This document shows, piece by piece, positions 23,800-25,066 of a DNA stretch of 25,066 nt. The notes beneath the pieces were generated by a model. It was not told the origin of the DNA, searched no databases, and saw only the letters and a program-made list of their open reading frames with translations. The DNA is from a virus, in IMG/VR virus record IMGVR_UViG_3300005581_000120, positions 1-25,066 of that record. One strand, 5' to 3'. Numbering within the stretch: position 1 is the stretch's first letter; each line of letters opens with the position of its first letter. The translations under genes were made by a program, and so were the position numbers.

Positions 23800-23816
23800 G
23801 GGGAATTACTTTTTGC
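23800..23816 (-). repeat. 17-base gene-end repeat, copy 2
   Basis: Exact second copy of the sequence at 23409-23425, here over the stop and last codons of the 120-residue gene, just upstream of the leader repeat of the next gene. Confidence 0.85.
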
Positions 23817-24168
23817 GTGAGGCAGGTCCACCGCCTGATTTCTTGTCACGCATGTATGTCGATACTTTTAATGGTTTCTTCAATGGGTTAAAACTGCTAT
23901 ATGCACGTGTGCTTGCATAAACCGATTTAGTATTAACATCGCTTTTTGCTGTTTTACCGATTGCAGTTAGTTTTGGTGTTCCGTTAACCGTGCTTCGCTG
24001 TGTGCTTTTAGTTAGTTGAAAGCCACCTTTACCAAAAACTCTTTCTGCTTCTTTAATAATTGCTTTGCGTTCTGCTGCTGTTGCGAAGCCACCTGTTCCT
24101 TGTGCGGCTTTGCGACCTTGGCGTACTGGCTGGTCCATGTTTCTTGGTAATGGTTTTTTAGCAGCCAT
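23806..24168 (-). CDS. 120-residue basic protein
   Basis: The protein opens MAAKKPLPRNMDQPVRQGRK, continues FATAAERKAIIKEAERVFGK (helix) and GKTAKSDVNTKSVYAST, and ends MRDKKSGGGPASRKK. The central segment with AERKAIIKEAERVFGKGGF is the only clearly helical, less charged part. The ATG overlaps the TAA of the 118-residue gene (TAATG), so the two are translationally coupled. No family is recognised. Like its neighbours it is Lys/Ala/Ser-rich, about 120 residues long and ends in Lys-Lys, suggesting a set of DNA-binding or virion-internal proteins; this is inferred from composition. Confidence 0.72.
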   Translation of the reverse strand: MAAKKPLPRNMDQPVRQGRKAAQGTGGFATAAERKAIIKEAERVFGKGGFQLTKSTQRSTVNGTPKLTAIGKTAKSDVNTKSVYASTRAYSSFNPLKKPLKVSTYMRDKKSGGGPASRKK

Positions 24169-24524
24169 TACTTCTTGCCTTTAGCAACTTTCTTGGCGTT
24201 TGCTGCTTTGCGGGTTGCTAATGCTCTTTCCTTGATTAGTCTTTCAGCATTTCGCTTAGCATTACCAGCGTTCAGTTGCACCTGTGAACGACGAACATCA
24301 GAAACATTAAGTCGATTCCCAGCATAACCACCACTTGCAGTAACGCCTTGACGCATCTGTTGTCCAGCGGTCTTAATGTTTTTTGCTCGTTCAGCAGCAT
24401 AACTAGCCGAGTCTATTTTTTGTGATTTAGATGCAGTTTGCTTCCCCATTCGTTCAGACTGTGCTCTTTTTGCTTCCATATCTACACCACTTCGTTTTGG
24501 TGCTGTTTTTTTCTTCATAGCCAT
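24168..24524 (-). CDS. 118-residue Lys/Ala-rich basic protein
   Basis: MAMKKKTAPKRSGVDMEAKR, then AQSERMGKQTASKSQKIDSA, AERAKNIKTAGQQMRQGVTA and a helical end (NAKRNAERLIKERALATRKA) closing KKVAKGKK. The last 30 residues resemble the end of the 119-residue protein (KKRAESLAK..., KVARGKK), so the two may be paralogues. A strong AAAGGA precedes the ATG, but the same bases can pair with an upstream GTTTCCTTT. It is first in the basic-protein block and follows the non-coding region. A nucleic-acid-binding role is likely from charge; no known family. Confidence 0.75.
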   Translation of the reverse strand: MAMKKKTAPKRSGVDMEAKRAQSERMGKQTASKSQKIDSASYAAERAKNIKTAGQQMRQGVTASGGYAGNRLNVSDVRRSQVQLNAGNAKRNAERLIKERALATRKAANAKKVAKGKK

Positions 24525-24540
24525 AATGTTTGTTTCCTTT
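24521..24540 (-). repeat. 20-base leader repeat, copy 2 (ribosome-binding site of 118-residue gene)
   Basis: Exact copy of 23771-23790, again spanning Shine-Dalgarno, spacer and ATG. Here the Shine-Dalgarno half also forms one arm of an inverted repeat with 24566-24574. Confidence 0.9.
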
Positions 24541-24574
24541 GTCTCTAGAGATGTATTTGGTACCTAAAGGAAAC
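24532..24574 (-). promoter_or_regulatory. hairpin able to hide a ribosome-binding site
   Basis: On the minus strand GTTTCCTTT (24574-24566) is complementary over 9 bases to AAAGGAAAC (24540-24532), the Shine-Dalgarno region of the 118-residue gene. The 25-base loop contains the palindrome TCTCTAGAGA (24542-24551), which could form an inner stem or a protein site. When paired, the ribosome-binding site is closed. The other gene with the same leader lacks the complementary arm. Confidence 0.55.
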
Positions 24575-24586
24575 TGTAACACATAG

Positions 24587-24895
24587 TTGCAACAAGGTGG
24601 CGGGTGTGTATACTTGGCGACACAACTGGCAAGACTCATGGCTGTACACCTGTTGCAAGGTGCGGGGCGTAAACAGGGGAACCTGGGTTGATACCTATTC
24701 TTTGAAGTAGGTAAGCAGCGTGATGAACGTCATCTCATCAAATAAAGGTGTCGGCTGAAATTAGCCACGGCGACCTTCCGTGGGGACGGGAACTGTGGGG
24801 GAGAGCAACGTACTGCTATTTGTAGAGTGCCGAACACAGCGAAACCATCTAGCGCGCCCGTTGGGCTTGCTCGCAAAGAAGGCGAAGCAATGTTG
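24587..24895. ncRNA. gene-free region with multiple helices: candidate structured RNA
   Basis: Part of the only gene-free stretch longer than 300 bases (24525-24895). Pairings seen: TTGCAACA (24587-24594) plus GGT with ACC-TGTTGCAA (24648-24658). TTGAT (24688-24692) pairs with ATCAA (24737-24741) and encloses two hairpins, ACCTA/TAGGT (24693-24712) and GATGA/TCATC (24722-24734), making a three-way junction. Further hairpins are GGCT/AGCC (24753-24766), CCACGG/CCGTGG (24765-24783), CTGTG/CACAG (24793-24839), GCCC/GGGC (24856-24866) and TTGCTCGC with GCG-AGCAA (24867-24890). The strand is not certain: A-rich GAAA-type loops favour plus, co-transcription favours minus. No known RNA class was recognised. 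Confidence 0.4.
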
Positions 24896-25066
24896 CTAAC
24901 AGGTGACACCCTCGTTCAGTGCTTCTTTTTTTTCCGTTTTTTTCTTCCTGCAAATATACGCCGTTGTATAACACTTGCCAACAGAAACAACAACCAAACC
25001 CACACCACCACCCACACTAATTAGCACTAAATTTAGAGCGACCACCGCAGCCACAAATGTGCATAC
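24896..25066 (-). CDS. C-terminal part of a small membrane protein, cut by window edge
   Basis: The minus strand is open from the window edge for 56 codons to TAG at 24896-24898. The visible protein is hydrophobic (VCTFVAAVVALNLVLISVGG, then VGLVVVSVGKCYTTAY) and then strongly charged (ICRKKKTEKKEALNEGVTC), as in a holin or small membrane anchor with a cytoplasmic basic tail. The other two minus frames hit stops within 16 codons. The runs of A on this strand are Lys codons. No start codon is forced in the window: GTG at 25052-25054 is possible, or the gene begins outside. It would be a lysis or host-membrane protein by character only. Confidence 0.5.
   Translation of the reverse strand, partial: VCTFVAAVVALNLVLISVGGGVGLVVVSVGKCYTTAYICRKKKTEKKEALNEGVTC

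Noticed and set aside
23775-23849. 25-residue N-terminal extension of the 119-residue basic protein
   Set aside because: It overlaps the upstream gene and has no Shine-Dalgarno, while the internal ATG has a strong one shared with another gene.
24586-24659. A tRNA, because the 8-bp stem encloses about 72 bases
   Set aside because: No TTC-type T-arm, no D-arm pairing and no anticodon stem fit on either strand.
24587-24895. GOLLD, RNase P, tmRNA or group I intron
   Set aside because: The stretch is too short for GOLLD, and I could not find conserved core motifs of RNase P, tmRNA or group I introns.
24827-25024. Plus-strand ORF of 65 codons with a Phe run
   Set aside because: It is antisense to the minus-strand membrane ORF and ends in a low-complexity Thr/His/Asn stretch; all other genes are on the minus strand.

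Overview
The window is the virion-structure half of a tailed phage, almost certainly a short-tailed (podovirus-type) phage. It carries a large terminase, a portal, a scaffold, an N4-gp56-type HK97-fold capsid protein, a probable tail adaptor and nozzle pair, and fibres. No tape-measure gene with its paired chaperones, sheath or tail-tube gene is visible. Every gene I can support lies on the minus strand, so transcription runs from high to low coordinates. Several proteins (the GCFGC protein, the scaffold, the structural-cassette glycosyltransferase, the tail proteins ending in a 'GGHDN..TAAE..LTAAGYG' module) resemble families I associate with actinobacterial and freshwater or marine environmental phages. 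The host guess of a freshwater actinobacterium is inference only. No replication, integration or host-like gene was found.

In transcription order: (1) 25066-24896, the end of a small membrane protein, then about 370 bases without a gene (24525-24895) rich in inverted repeats. (2) 24524-23415, three Lys/Ala-rich basic proteins of about 120 residues whose boundaries share exact short repeats, ending at a strong hairpin (23362-23393). (3) Terminase with an N-terminal HTH, portal, and a small Pro-rich virion protein. (4) A block of four proteins (1619, 266, 514 and 368 residues) chained by TAATG overlaps, most likely internal or ejection proteins. (5) A spacer with a candidate promoter, then scaffold and major capsid protein, closed by a terminator-like hairpin at 9099-9139. 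(6) A compressed, overlapping run of accessory virion proteins, a GCFGC protein, a glycosyltransferase and three very small basic proteins. (7) Adaptor, nozzle, a fibre with shaft repeats, three tandem paralogous fibre-tip proteins, a coiled-coil protein, and the start of a hydrophobic protein at the left edge.

The most interesting points are these. The two window ends would join in frame into one two-helix membrane protein if the molecule is circular. The only sizeable non-coding stretch can fold into a multi-helix RNA and ends in a hairpin that can hide the ribosome-binding site of the next gene. Small basic-protein genes are bounded by exact duplicated junction sequences. One tail protein has eight exact-length 20-residue repeats. 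Capsid and scaffold appear to be boxed off as their own transcription unit.
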